Source: Yamagishiella unicocca (lineage: Eukaryota; Chlorophyta; Chlorophyceae; Chlamydomonadales; Volvocaceae). Taken from it: 64,000 nucleotides of DNA. Below, in pieces: positions 11,401 through 23,200 of this stretch. The stretch spans positions 434,001 to 498,000 of the forward strand of contig BDSL01000012.1 of assembly GCA_003116995.1 (NCBI GenBank), in the 5' to 3' direction. The first letter of the stretch is position 1; the number at the start of each line of letters is the position of its first letter. The position numbers were made by a program, and so were the translations under genes. Below the pieces are notes generated by a model. It searched no databases. It had not been told where the DNA came from and saw nothing but the letters and a program-made list of their open reading frames with translations.

Positions 11401-13517
11401 GCAGGTGGCTCTTCGGCATCGACTCGGGCGGCCTGGACATGGACATCTCCCGGATGGTGGAGCCGCTGGGGGCAGTGAGCGGCGGCTACGGGCGCCCGCC
11501 GCCGGCGGTGCCGACACTGGCGGCGCTCGCAAGCGCCGCGCTGCGGAAAAGGCTTCAGGACAACCTGGACGAACTGGAGTTCCTGGCCACCTCCCCCGCC
11601 ACTGCCACCGCCTCCCCCGCCACCGCCTCCCCCGCCACCACCTACCCCGCCACCGCCTCCGCCGCCAGCACCGCCGTCAGCACCGCCGCCAACGACTTCA
11701 ACGCCGCCGCCGGCGGGAACCCCCGCCAGCTGGCGGCGGCGCTGCTGCTGCGTGTCGGCCGCAACCGAGCTGAGGACCAGTCACTTCCGTCATCGCCGTC
11801 GCCGGTGCTTGCGGCGGCTATGGCGTCGTCGGAGCTGCTGGACCCCGCGCTGTTGGAGGCATTGACGCGTGTGGACACGGGCTGCGTCGCCGCCGCTGTC
11901 ACGGCAGCCAGCGCAGCCAAAGCTGCGGCGGCAGCTGACACGGCCGCCGCCAGGGGCCTGTCCGCCGGCGGCGGTGCCGCTGGCTCGTCGGCGCCGTCAC
12001 GTACACCGACATCGGTTCGCTGGACTCACGGGGGCGTCGTCACCAGCACCGCCATTGCCGCGGCGGCAGCGGCGGCGGCGACCAGGCAGCAGCGGGTGGT
12101 CAGTTACGACGGCGTAGGCGGTCTGCCGGCGGCAGTGGCGGCGGCGGCGGCGTCTGCCGTACTCGTGTACAGCGGGCGTGGCCGTGGCCGCGGCAGCGCG
12201 GGCGGAGGCGACAGCGCCGCCGGCGACCTGCGAGCTCTGCCCGCCCAAGCTGGTGGAGTCGCCGCGAGGCCTGCCTCCGCCGGGCTGTTAGGCGCCGCAG
12301 CGTCTCCGTTGGGCCCCCCAGTCGTACACCGAGCGCCGACACCGGCGCAGCCGGCGGCGCCCGCTGCCCGCAAAGCCTCGGCGTCCTCACCTGCCTCGGC
12401 GTCCTCACCTGCCTCGGCGTCCTCACCTGCCTCGGCGGCAACAGAGGTGACGGCCCTCTCCGACGCCCCTCCGGACCTGGATCGGCCGCCGCCTCTGCAC
12501 GAGTTAAGGTCGGCTCTGCGAGATCCGCCGCCGGAGAGGGTCCGGGCGGCAGGCAAGCCCCTGTCAGGGTCGCGCGCCGCCGCCGCGGCCGCCGCCGCCT
12601 CCACGACCGCCGCGGCCGCGGCTGCGGTCACTACCAGGTCGTCTTCGCCGGCTGCTGGCGGCGATGCGGCAGCGCCGGTGGCGTTGCCGCCCTTGGGGGC
12701 AGCTGGGGCCATTGGCGGCGTCGCCAGGTTGTTGCTGGTGGACGTGGATGGCGAGCTGGACCTGGGCAGTGCGCCCCCTTGCGGGGACTGGGAAGGAAGG
12801 CTACAGAGCCAGGGTAGCGCTCGCCGGCGGGCAAGCAGCGGCGCGGCCGCGGCCGCAGCTGCCGGGGCCGGCGAGCTCATCGAACCGTTCATCACGGGTT
12901 GCACCACTAGTGGCCACGACGACGGCAGCGGCGGCGGCATCCCAAAGCACGAGGCAGGGACAGAGGCGACAGCAGCAGCCGCACGCGCCCGGCCGTCCTC
13001 ACCCTCCGGCTCCTCCGCGGGTGAGGCGTGTGGGGTTTGCCTGGAGGACCTCAGCGAGCAGCGGCAGATGGTGCTGGTGTCCATGAGGGGCTGCGGACAC
13101 GGGCTGTGTGTCGCATGCGCCCGCCGGGTGGTGGAGGCGGCGGTGCCTCGGAGGCCCCCCACCTGCCCCTTCTGCCGGGGCCGCATCGCGGGGTTCATCC
13201 TGCCCCGACAAGCGCACCGCCACGGGCCGCCGTTGGTGGTGGTGGTGGCGGCCTCCACCGCCGCCGGCTTGGCGGCGGCAAGCGCCGCGGGGGCTGGGGG
13301 CGCTGCTGTTTCTGTGACATCGCACCACCACCAGCAACAGCAGCAGCAGCCATGGTCGCAGCAAGAGCCGTCGCCGCAGCGGCAGCAGCAGCAGCTGTTG
13401 CTGCAGGCCGATGCAAGGCTGCCGTACGAGTCGATGCAGCTGCTGCCCGGACAGCCGCTGGCGACTGCCGGGTCCTCGGCGGCGATGCTGCGGCTGTCTG
13501 AGCCGGCGAGAGGATGA
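8408..13517 (+). CDS. Ankyrin-repeat RING-type E3 ubiquitin ligase, XB3/XBAT-like
   Basis: Five exons join in phase: 8408-9739, 9936-10117, 10454-10700, 10990-11129 and 11405-13517 (TGA), giving 1,337 residues. The start MGLGISLCM fits an N-myristoylation site (Gly2, Ser6) with a palmitoylatable Cys8, as in plant XB3-type ligases. Ankyrin repeats are seen at residues about 30-60 (GNTIWHHLARSGD), 420-470 (GQTPLMLACSHGQ, LTALHCASIYGHY), 510-540 (GATALHLAADLGHTSVVELL) and 560-585 (GATPLHLAARSND). A RING-HC finger lies at about 1,173-1,225 with the pairs CGVC, CGH, CVAC and CPFC, all eight zinc ligands present. Known family members transfer ubiquitin at membranes. Long Ala/Ser/Pro inserts, including an 18-base coding repeat at about 12388-12440, make the protein two to three times the usual plant length. 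The C-terminus is Gln-rich. Function rests on family resemblance. Confidence 0.85.
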
Positions 13518-16500
13518 GACGGAGGGGTACGGCGTAGTACGGCGTGTTTTTGTTTGCGTGAGGGAAAGAAGAGGGTCCGGGGGGCGCACGGAGTGGGTGG
13601 CGCTGCACCCTGCCAGTGGTGGGTGCGGGTTCAATACTACTTGAAAGGCATCGTCATACATTCATGTTCAAACGTTTGCGAGCACTGGTTGGAGTGGTTT
13701 GGAGGGGCGCAGTGGCGGCCGGTCATGTCACGGCTTTGCAACGACTGGGCAACGCTGTTGGCGCCGAGCTGGTAGCCTGGAGGGACGGAGAAATGGAGGG
13801 GCGTGAGCAGAGTGGAGAGGCGCGAGCAGAGTGGAGATGGTTGCATGCTGGCTGCACCCGCACACACGGTGCGTTGCGTTGCGTGGGGACGCCGCGGGTG
13901 ACGCGGATTGGTGTCTGTGTCGGTGCAACGAATTTGGATTCATTGGGGATTAGGCGCGAGCGAGGGTGGCGGTAGACAACTGCAGGAGGGCGTGTTCAGG
14001 AACATGGGGGGATCAGGATGGAGGCGTGGTTCACACCGGCTGGCTTTACAGCACCGATATTTTTCGATTGATTTCAGCGGGTCGGCTCCTGGTTGCCGCC
14101 GCTGCGTGACGATCAGGAAAACGTATTTTCGCAGGCCGCGCCCTGGCGTACGCGCGATGCTTCTTTTTGCGTGACATGTTTGTATTTTCTTTAGGGGGCA
14201 ACAACAACTTGCACGCCGCGTACTGCTAACTGCAAAGTGGCGGCTGCCCACCCCCCCTGGAGCGCAGACGTGGTGGGGCCCACCCCACATCCTCTGAGGG
14301 ATCCCCGGAGGGTGGGGCCGCATGCCACACGTGGCTCCCACAGTTAGCAACCTGTCACCGTACAGGTGTGGTAGAGTAGTCGTACACGAGTAGCACGACC
14401 GTGCTGAACCATGTTGTGCATTGCGGTGATGTTTCCGCCACACCAGATTAGACGCCGTGGTGGCGGTGACCTAGGTGACCTAGTTGACCTAGTTGACCGA
14501 AGACGTCCCAGTCAATTGGCGCCCTGTGTGCGATTGGAATGCGGGCGGCATAACCATCAAGGGAACATCATTCAGCGTTGTTTTTTCTTTGTGCGGAGCG
14601 ATTTCTGTTGCGAGGTGATATGTCATAGTCGGTGCGAAGGGACCGGTGGATTGATGTGCCTTCGATTTAGTTGATGGATGACTTGCTGACTAGATATCGC
14701 ATCGCTCCTGCATGGTGATTGACTGGGTGGGCGATGCGACTCGGGCACTGTCGGGGCCGTGCGAGCCGTCTGGCGAGACCAGCGCTCCGCTCAATGGCAG
14801 CACCTGTCATCGCTTGCGGCTAACTGAATAATACGAGTTGTTAGTTTTACTTACCACGAGCGCATTAAGTTTATACCCTTAATTTGCCACTGACTGGAGA
14901 GCCTGGGAGAGCGATGCCAAGTGAGCCACGGCTTGCAGGGAGCTACCGCCAGGGCGGAAACGCGCTAACCCATCATGCGCAAGGAGAGCGCTCTTAATAA
15001 AGGAAGTTGAGGCATGTGTAGGTGTTGCGTTGCGCTTGTGATTGCCTCTGTGATATGAGCCACTTGCGCACAGGCGCGCAAGTGGGGCGCTGAACACCGT
15101 GTGCTGTTTCGTTGGCTCGACTTCTGCCGGTGGCCCGCGACTCAATGAATGCGAAGCCAATCTATTACGACGGGTCGGTGTGACGACTTGGCGATGTGTG
15201 CGTGTGTCCGGAGGTCCTGAGCTCCCGACACTCTGCTGGCGCGGCGAAGAGGGAGGTTGCGGTTGCCTGTCAACCTGACTTCCACGACGTTGCAATGAGT
15301 CCCCCCGCTCCCCAACCCGCCAGGCGTCCCTTTTTTGAATGAAGGGTGCTGGCAATCACCCTGCCGGTGTGCGTTCTTTTCGACTGCAACCGCAACCGCC
15401 TGTGGTGATACGGTAGTTCAGGGGGCCGGTGCGCACGGGGCCCTCCACCGCAGCGCCCTGACAACACCACGTCACTTCGCCCGGGGGGCTATCATCGCTT
15501 GTGCGCCAGCCGACAACCGCAGCCAGGGAAGGGGGTCTAAGAGCAGCGCGGATGGGTAGTACGGCTAGGGGTAACTGGACTGGGGGAACAGCACCGGAAT
15601 ACGGCGCGCTGAGCTTGGAGACATGGGCGAAGGCGGGAGGGGGGCCGCGATTGCTGGCAATCAAAAGTTTGCACAGCTACCGTAAAGCGAGGGCAGCCAC
15701 AGCAGCCGAGTACGCATAAACGCGCGAATGGGTTCATCTCTTTGAACCGAGCCATGCATTCTCTTCACCAATACCTTCAATAAATATTGCTAGAGCTCTG
15801 GGCAAAGAACCGACGTGAGGTCTTGACGACCTGGACCAAAAGATAAAACAATGTTTAATAAAACACTGCAAATAGCGAGCTGGACCAACCATATTCAGCT
15901 GGACCGGACCTCCTTCACAACTTCCAGGAGATTGCGACCCCCTGTCACTCATCCGCTCTCAGGACTGCAGAGGTCGCCCTATTGGGAAACATGGCCCGCT
16001 TGGCACACCGCCCAACAACTACAGTCCACTGAAATGGCAACCCAGACCAAGCCCGTCTGCGCCCCTCCTGCTGCCGTACGGGCGGGTGCCTACCGAAACT
16101 GTACAGGTACAGTAATTGCCCCGGGAAGGCACATCCCGTATCGCCGCAGAGCACTGCACAGCGCTGCTCCGAAGCTCGCTATTCCAACACACCCTGCCTG
16201 GCCTGGCCGGGCCGGGCCGCAACCCAACAAAAGCAACTGCCTATTGAGTACGAGCTTCCCCAGCCAACAGCCATCCGCCGCAGCCCAACAGCAGCAGCAA
16301 ACGCCCAGATGATGCTACTGGGTGTGAGGACGTTGCCAGAGGATCGGCTAATACCCACACATCACTCTCCAGGCATTCCTCTGGGGGGCTGCAGCTCGCT
16401 CTCCAAACCCTAGTAGTTGCGGACGTGGTATACCGTAAGGGAACCGCCACGTCAACGCCAAACACTCGCGAAGTTATGAGTCACCTCGCTGCTGCCGCCG

Positions 16501-17217
16501 GGCCCCTCCTTCACGCCACTCGGCTAGGCAGCTGCGGATGCTGAAAAGGCCCTGAAACCTGCGTTCCCTTTCAGAACATAGTTCACAACAGTAGCGATAA
16601 AAAGAAAACGCAAATTGTATGCTTGTATCGTATGGCAGAGCATAAATGATCATATGTGGGCCTGCAAAGGAAACAATAAGCCCGAAGGGGTGAGCATGCG
16701 GACTCACAAGGCGCTCTGGCCCAGTTCACGAGCACTGATATTCCTGAAATCGCTGCACTGCACCGGCACCCGATCCTATCGCTAGGCTCGGCGTATCCGT
16801 ATCGAGCCACACTGACGGCACCAACCACCAACTACCAACTATCAATTAACAATCACAAGCCAATATCAATCGCGCAGAAGCCTCACCTCCTCGACCCGAC
16901 AAACCCACCAGCCTTTACCTGCCTTCTTACCGCTCCCGCTATGTTCACTTTCGGGCCAACGGCACCACCACTATCACTTACGACCACCACCATTTTGCTG
17001 CAGCACTCGCAAATAGTCGCAGCCGCCCCCCACGCCCATAGTTATGCCTACAGCAATCCCTATCGGATGCAGCTTCCACGTCCAGGGAGGGCACGCGCAC
17101 CCTTCAGCAGCTGACGCGCCACGCGTCTCGCCTCGAGAGTCTCGAGGCGTCATCGCCGTCTGCTCGTGCATAAACCGCGTGTCCACTCCCTTCGCCCCCT
17201 TCTGCCTTATCGCAACG
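13518..17217. other. Intergenic between convergent genes
   Basis: The region lies between the stop of the ankyrin-RING gene and the stop of the large minus-strand gene. No exon chain with good splice sites or third-position GC bias was found. A 10-base tandem (TGACCTAGT) is repeated about four times at 14467-14500. A 158-codon open frame on the minus strand (14879-15355) is not supported (see rejected items). Confidence 0.5.
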
Positions 17218-20200
17218 TTAAGGCGTTTTGTTCTTGGGCGGCAAGCCGGAGGGCGACTGGGCTGGCGGCGTGCGGGCCCCTTCTGACGAGGTGCCGCCGT
17301 CTTCCCCAAAGACCTCATTGGGGATGACCACCAGCACCGCCTTGCCTTCTGTAGCGGATGCGGGGTGGGGGGGTGTAGAGCAAGGGGTGAGGAGGAGAGA
17401 AGTGCGGGTTAGTCAGCGGCCCCAGCACCACCAGAGCAGGCCCTCAGCGGCCCCCCTGCGCCCCCCGCCGCGTCAGCTCGACAGCCAGACGCTTCCTGCA
17501 AGCCGCCCCGGCGGCGCCGCCCACCCGACCAGCCGCCGGCAACCGGGCAACGTTTCGAACAAGCCATCATTGCTAGCATCACTGAGGCTGTGGTGCGGGG
17601 GGGCACGGGACGCGGTTTGGCAGGGGTGCTGTCGTCACCTTTCCCCTGCGCACCCGCCACCCCAACAGCGCGGCACCGACCCGTCCTGCCCTGCCCGGGT
17701 GCCACCTCCACTCTCATGACCCCGGGGCCACACCCACCAGGCACCCAGCCACCCACCAGGCACCCAGCCACCCACCAGGCACCCAGCCACCCACCTGCCA
17801 CCTCCTCGCCGGGATACACCAGCTGCCGGAGCTCCTCCGCACCGCTCTTGCGAATCTGATGATGAGCACGAGGGGGCAGGCGGTCGGGGTTTGTGATTGG
17901 GGGATGGTGGGGCGGCGTTGGAAGGGCACTGCACCCAGACGCGGGGTGTTCGAGGGAGACCCGGGGGCGCGGGGTGTGGGTGTGTGTTTGTGGGTGCATG
18001 CCAACCGGGCGGACGCACCAGGCGTCGCCCCAGCCCAGCTGCACACAGCATCGACCTGATCAACCCCCCCCGCTCCGGCCCCGGTCCAGCTGCAGTGCCA
18101 AAGCCGCATGGACCCGGACGAGAACGGGATCAAGCGCTACTGCGCTGATGTTGCGCCGCAGCGCCGCACACCAACGAAGTGACACCTCGCGGGCTAACCC
18201 GCACGGCTGTGCCCTTGAGCACGGCCCGGCTGGCCAGGGGCCGGGTGGCCAGGGGCCGGCTGGCCAGGGGCCGGCTGGCCAGGGGCCGGCTGGCCAGGGG
18301 CCGGCTGGCCAGGGGCCGGCTGGCCAGGGGCCGGGTGACTCACCACGCTCCGCAACTTGCGCCAGCGCTGGTGCGCCCTGCCTCGTGGCCCCGGCAGGTA
18401 GACCGGGTCGTGGAAGTGCGACATGGATTCCTGCGGGGACCCCGGGGGGGGGGGTTGCAGAAAACATCGATTACGCGACGTGAGCAGTATAGTTGGCGCT
18501 TAGGCGGGGGCGGGGGCATAAGGCCCCCCGGGGGATTTTGATAAAGACCCGTGGACGCGAGAAAAAACCGTTTAGAACGCCCGGGGGGGGGGGCCGGGAC
18601 GAGAGGATGGAAGAATGGGGGAGCGGAAGCGGCGGGGCCATCGCGTTCATTAGCACCACCTTCGCCACTGTGAGGCAGCAATGTGCGGATCTTCCAGTAC
18701 CCGCACCCGCAGCAGCACCCGCAGCAGCACCCGCAGCAGCACCCGCAGCAGCAATATCACGGCCCAGGCAAACCCTGTGTGTGCGTGTGTGTTCGTGTGT
18801 GCGTGTGCTGCCGGGTTCCGTCCACTCGCCTGCAGGTGCAGCCCGGCTAGGAAGGCCCGGTGCGGCAGGTCCAGGGAGGCGAACAACGTGAAGATGGTCA
18901 CCTGGGGGCGGCAGGGGGCGGGGGGGCCGGCAGCGGGTTGAGCATCCAGGCGGACACGCGTCATCGCTATCCCCGCTGTGATGCGCCGGGCAGCCAGGCG
19001 GCGGCAGCCTAGCGGCGGACGCGGAGCTTCAAGGATAATGCGCGAATCCACAGGGTGGGAGTTCAGGGTTTATAGGAAACCCGTGGGGCAGCATATAGAG
19101 GAAAAGAGAGCCGGGAGGATAAAGGTGCTCCTGGTGGGCGGGCGGGCCGCTGACACCGTGAGGACCTCTTCCTTGGCGGGCCCCTCCCCGCTTCCCTGTT
19201 ACCTCGGACAAACCCTCCCGCCACCTCGGAGCTGCCGCCCGCGAGTCCTTCCGTCCCTCCCGGCCCCTAGCCACACGGACTCCTGCGCTGCGCCGCGCTG
19301 GCGGGGGACACTCACATCCAGCTTCCCCAGCGCGAATATCGTGGTGGCCAGCAGGAAGATGATCCGGTAGGCCGCCAGCAGCAACCCGATGACCAGGTTG
19401 GTGGCGGAGGCGATGACCAGGAACGCCAGCCAGGCGGCGGGGCGGTGGATGTGGTCGCCGTCGGAGAGCCAGGTGTTGCCGATCAGGGTGATTAGGATGA
19501 CCTGGGGGGCGGGGGGGGGCGGGGGGGGCATAAACATCCGCGGGCGGGCGGGGAGGGGAAGGGGCGAGGTGAGGGGTGGAAGGGGACGAGGAGGGGGCGA
19601 GGGGGGTTAAGGAGAATCCGCGAATCCACGGCGAGGGTGGGAGGCGAGGGGTGAGGGGAGGGTGTGGGAGGGTGGGGACTGGCGGCTGGGCAGGGGACGC
19701 CCTCCAGCTCGTTGTCGTGACTGCCGTACCTTGTTGATTATGACCACCGCTATGATGGCCACCACCCACAGGTAGTAGTGCGGCAGCAGCCAGGTCCAGG
19801 TCCAGGGATGGGACACAATCGCGAGCACAGTGCTCAGGACGACGCCCACCTGGTCGTACGGACAGGGGAGTTGGGAAGTGGGGGATCACGTGAGCTGTAG
19901 GGCTTAGGTTTGACTGGAAGATGAGTCACCCACGATCAACATGGTGTATTAAGCGAAACGCCGAGGTGTGTTGGGGGGACGGGGGCGCCCCGCCACTGGC
20001 CCCCTTCAGCGAAACCCTACAAACCCCAACCCCCCCTCCTCCCGCACACAGGGCCGGTCCTCCTGTACACCCCCTCCCCCGGGAGTTCGGACGGACCTAC
20101 GCACCACCTACGCACCACCTACGCACCGCGTACAGCTGCACGATAGCGGTTGACAGCAGCACCCCGAAGAAGAAGACCACCAGCGAGATGGTGGTGCCCT

Positions 20201-23200
20201 CGATTTTGCTCACGATGCCGTCCTCCGCCAAATACACCGTCTTGACGCTGGCCACATGCCACCCGTTGCCGCCCGCCGTGGCGACCCCCCCGTAACCGTC
20301 GTCGTCCCCGAAGCCTGCCGCGCCGCCGCCCCCGTCCCCGAAGATGCGAAGCGACTGGCGCCAGAGGCGGAGCTTCCGGGCAGAGGTGCGGAACGAGACG
20401 GCAGTCTGTGGGGCCGGAGTCAGGGGAGGGGGAGGCGTGGCGGGGAGGAAAACCCGTGTACGAAAAACAACGTTTAGGACAGACGTTTGCGAGGTGCAGG
20501 GAGGTGGGACGGGGCAAGCGGAAGGACGCAGGATGGTTTGGGAGGAGGCGGCCACTGGGGAAGGGCTCAGGGGGTCGGCCGGAGGAGAAACGTGGCATCA
20601 GCTTATCGCAGCAGCCAACCGGACATGTCCGAACCGTGGTGTGGGGCGTGTGGCATAGGAAGGTGTAGGGTGGCATGGGGTGGCGAGGGGTTGAGTGGGA
20701 ATGAAAGAAACCATTGAATCCGCCGTCCCGTGGGTCGTTCGAATCGGGTGGGGTTCGCCCTACAAGCCCGCTCACCGGCTCCCACCCCACCTCCTCCCAC
20801 GGGTTTTTTCTCGCATCCACGGGTCTTCCTCGAACCCCCACCTCCTGCCCCGCCGTCGCCAGTAACGTCCCCGGTCTGCGAAAGGCCGCGGCCACACTCA
20901 CGCCAATTAGCGACGACAGGCCCAGCAGCAGTCCCAGCGTGAACCCCGCCACGGAGCATGCGAAGAAGCGCTGTTCCAGTCGCTCCCGCCAGTTGTTCAG
21001 CTGAGGGAAAAACAGGCGGAACAGGCGGAGGGATGTAGGGTGAGGGCGTTTGCGTGTGTGGGGGGGAGGGGGGCCATAAAGACCCGTTTACACGACAGGT
21101 TTGGTGCAGCTGGCGGTGTGAGTGTATGGGGCGTGGCGGTAGAGCAAGGAGAGTTTGGCATACGGTAGGAAAACGGCACTAGCGGAGAAGGGATTTGGAC
21201 GTGTGGTTGAGACTATACGTGTGTATCTGTGTGTGGGGGGGGAGAAGGAAGCGAGGAAACCAACACATGGAAATGACATAGGAGCGGTTGTGTTTGGGGC
21301 GGGGTAAACGAGGCAACCCGGGATTCGGAACTGAACAGTAAAACCACATTGAAAACGTTCGGTAACACGTTGCGTGTGAGAAGGGACGGCGGCGAAAGAA
21401 GCTTGCATGAGTGCTTGGTGGAAGCCGAGATGCCAACCGACGGCAAGGACCGGGGGGTTATCAGCGCAAGGTGCAAACGTACCCTCGAAGATCCCTGGCG
21501 ACCCCCTCTTCCCGCCCCGCCTGCCTCACCGAGCCGACCCACGGGTTTCCTAACTTGCTTCACCGAGCCGACCCACGGGTCTCCTCTAAATGCCTCACCG
21601 AGCCCTGGAAATTCAACGCCTTGGTCATGAGAAGCTGCGTGTTGTTGATGGAACCGTACAGGGGTTCTAACGTGTTGTTGATCATACGGACGGCCTTGAT
21701 CCCCATCTCGTTGACCAGCGGCGTCGACTGGGCTGTGAGGTTCATGGCCAAGATGCGCTCCCGGATGGTGGCGGACAGCAGATCCCGGAACTCCGCAGCC
21801 TGATCTGCGGGGGTAAATTATATCCGCGAATCCACGGCCGACGGGGGCCGGGGGTGTGGAGAAGACCCGGTTACACGACGTAGGAAGCGGAGGGGAGGGT
21901 TCGAGGAAGACCCGTGGATGCCCCCGAAAAAAAAGGGGCAGCGAGGCCGGGATGCGTTGCGAAATGCGTGGTGGTTGCGAAATGCGTGGTGGTTGCGAAA
22001 TGCGTGGTGGTTGCGGTGTTGTCGAACTGGATGGCGATGCAGAGGGCTCTACGTCCCTCAGACCGCCGCTCCCGCCCTGAAATCCCCCCCCCCGTGCCCC
22101 CTCCCCCCGGTCTCACTCTCAGGCACCATGGCAGCCAGCTCCGGCCCCAACGTGCGGTTCATGGCGCCGACCACATCGATGTCCAAGTTGGCGGCAAGCC
22201 CGTCCGCCACCGCCTGGCCCAGCGGGTCCCCCCCCGCCGTGACGGGTAGGCCCAGCTCATCCGTTACGATGGGGGCCTGCGACGTGACGGGCGGGCGCCG
22301 TACAAAATTGTCGGTTTGTGGCAACAGAAAGTCAAGGTACGGCGTCGCGTGTTCCGCAACTGTGAGTGTGTGCGGGGAGTGTAGCTCTGGGGAGTATATG
22401 CGGCTCCTGGGCGCGACGGCTCCTCCTCCTCCCGCCCTTCCTCCTCCTCCCGCCCTTCCTCCTCCTCCCGCCCTTCCTCCTCCTCCCGCCCTTCCTCCTC
22501 CTCCCGCCCTTCCTCCTCCTCCCGCCCTTCCTCCTCCTCCCGCACTTCCTCCTCCTCCCGCCCTTCCTCCTCCTCCCGCACTTCCTCCTCCTCCCGCACT
22601 TCCTCCTCCTCCCGCACTTCCTCCTCCTCCCGCCCTTCCTCCTCCTCCCGCCCCTTCTCCTCCCGCCCCTTCTCCTCCTCCCGCTCCTCCTCCTCCCGCC
22701 CCTCCTCCTCCCGCCCCTACCCCTCCACACACCCTCTGGAGCCCCTCGTGCCGCTCCTCTCCATCTCAACACATGTGCTCTCGCCCTCCTGCTGCAAACA
22801 CGCCGGATCCTCCCACCGCCCCCCTCCCCCCATCTGTTTTCCCTTTTAGTGCCGACCCACGGGTCGCCTCTCATACCCTCTCCCCCCACCCACCGTCTGG
22901 TTGGCCAGTATGGCCTGCAGTGAGGCCTGCACCTGAACCCGCGTGTCCAGTGCCGTCTTCAGGATGCCACGAACCTCCTCCTGCTGCTCCCGGCTAACCA
23001 TTCGAGACGCGAACATGATGTAGCTGCGCGGGGCACACACCGGGAAGCCACCAGGGGCACAAGGGGTGGGGGTTTGTAAGGGAATCCGCGAATGGGGGGA
23101 GGTGGAGAGGAAAACCCGTGTACGCGGCGCAGTGTGTGCGTGTGCGTGTGAGTGCGGTGGGGAAACCCCTGGTCGGCACTGAGTAAGAAAGCCAATAAGG

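Noticed and set aside
14879..15355. 158-codon minus-strand open frame.
   Set aside because: It lacks the third-position GC bias of neighbouring genes, has no recognisable domain, and shows no splice continuation. A small young gene cannot be fully excluded.
22270..22375. Extended exon in the STRA6-like gene beginning [14 protein letters not shown].
   Set aside because: Its acceptor would be in the wrong phase; the acceptor at CGTCGCAG (exon top 22276) fits phase 0 from the preceding exon.
22058..22923. Pro/Leu-, Glu- and Gly-rich open frames on both strands.
   Set aside because: The 18-bp minisatellite keeps frames open. The real exons here are 22117-22276 and, at the right edge, 22894-23023.
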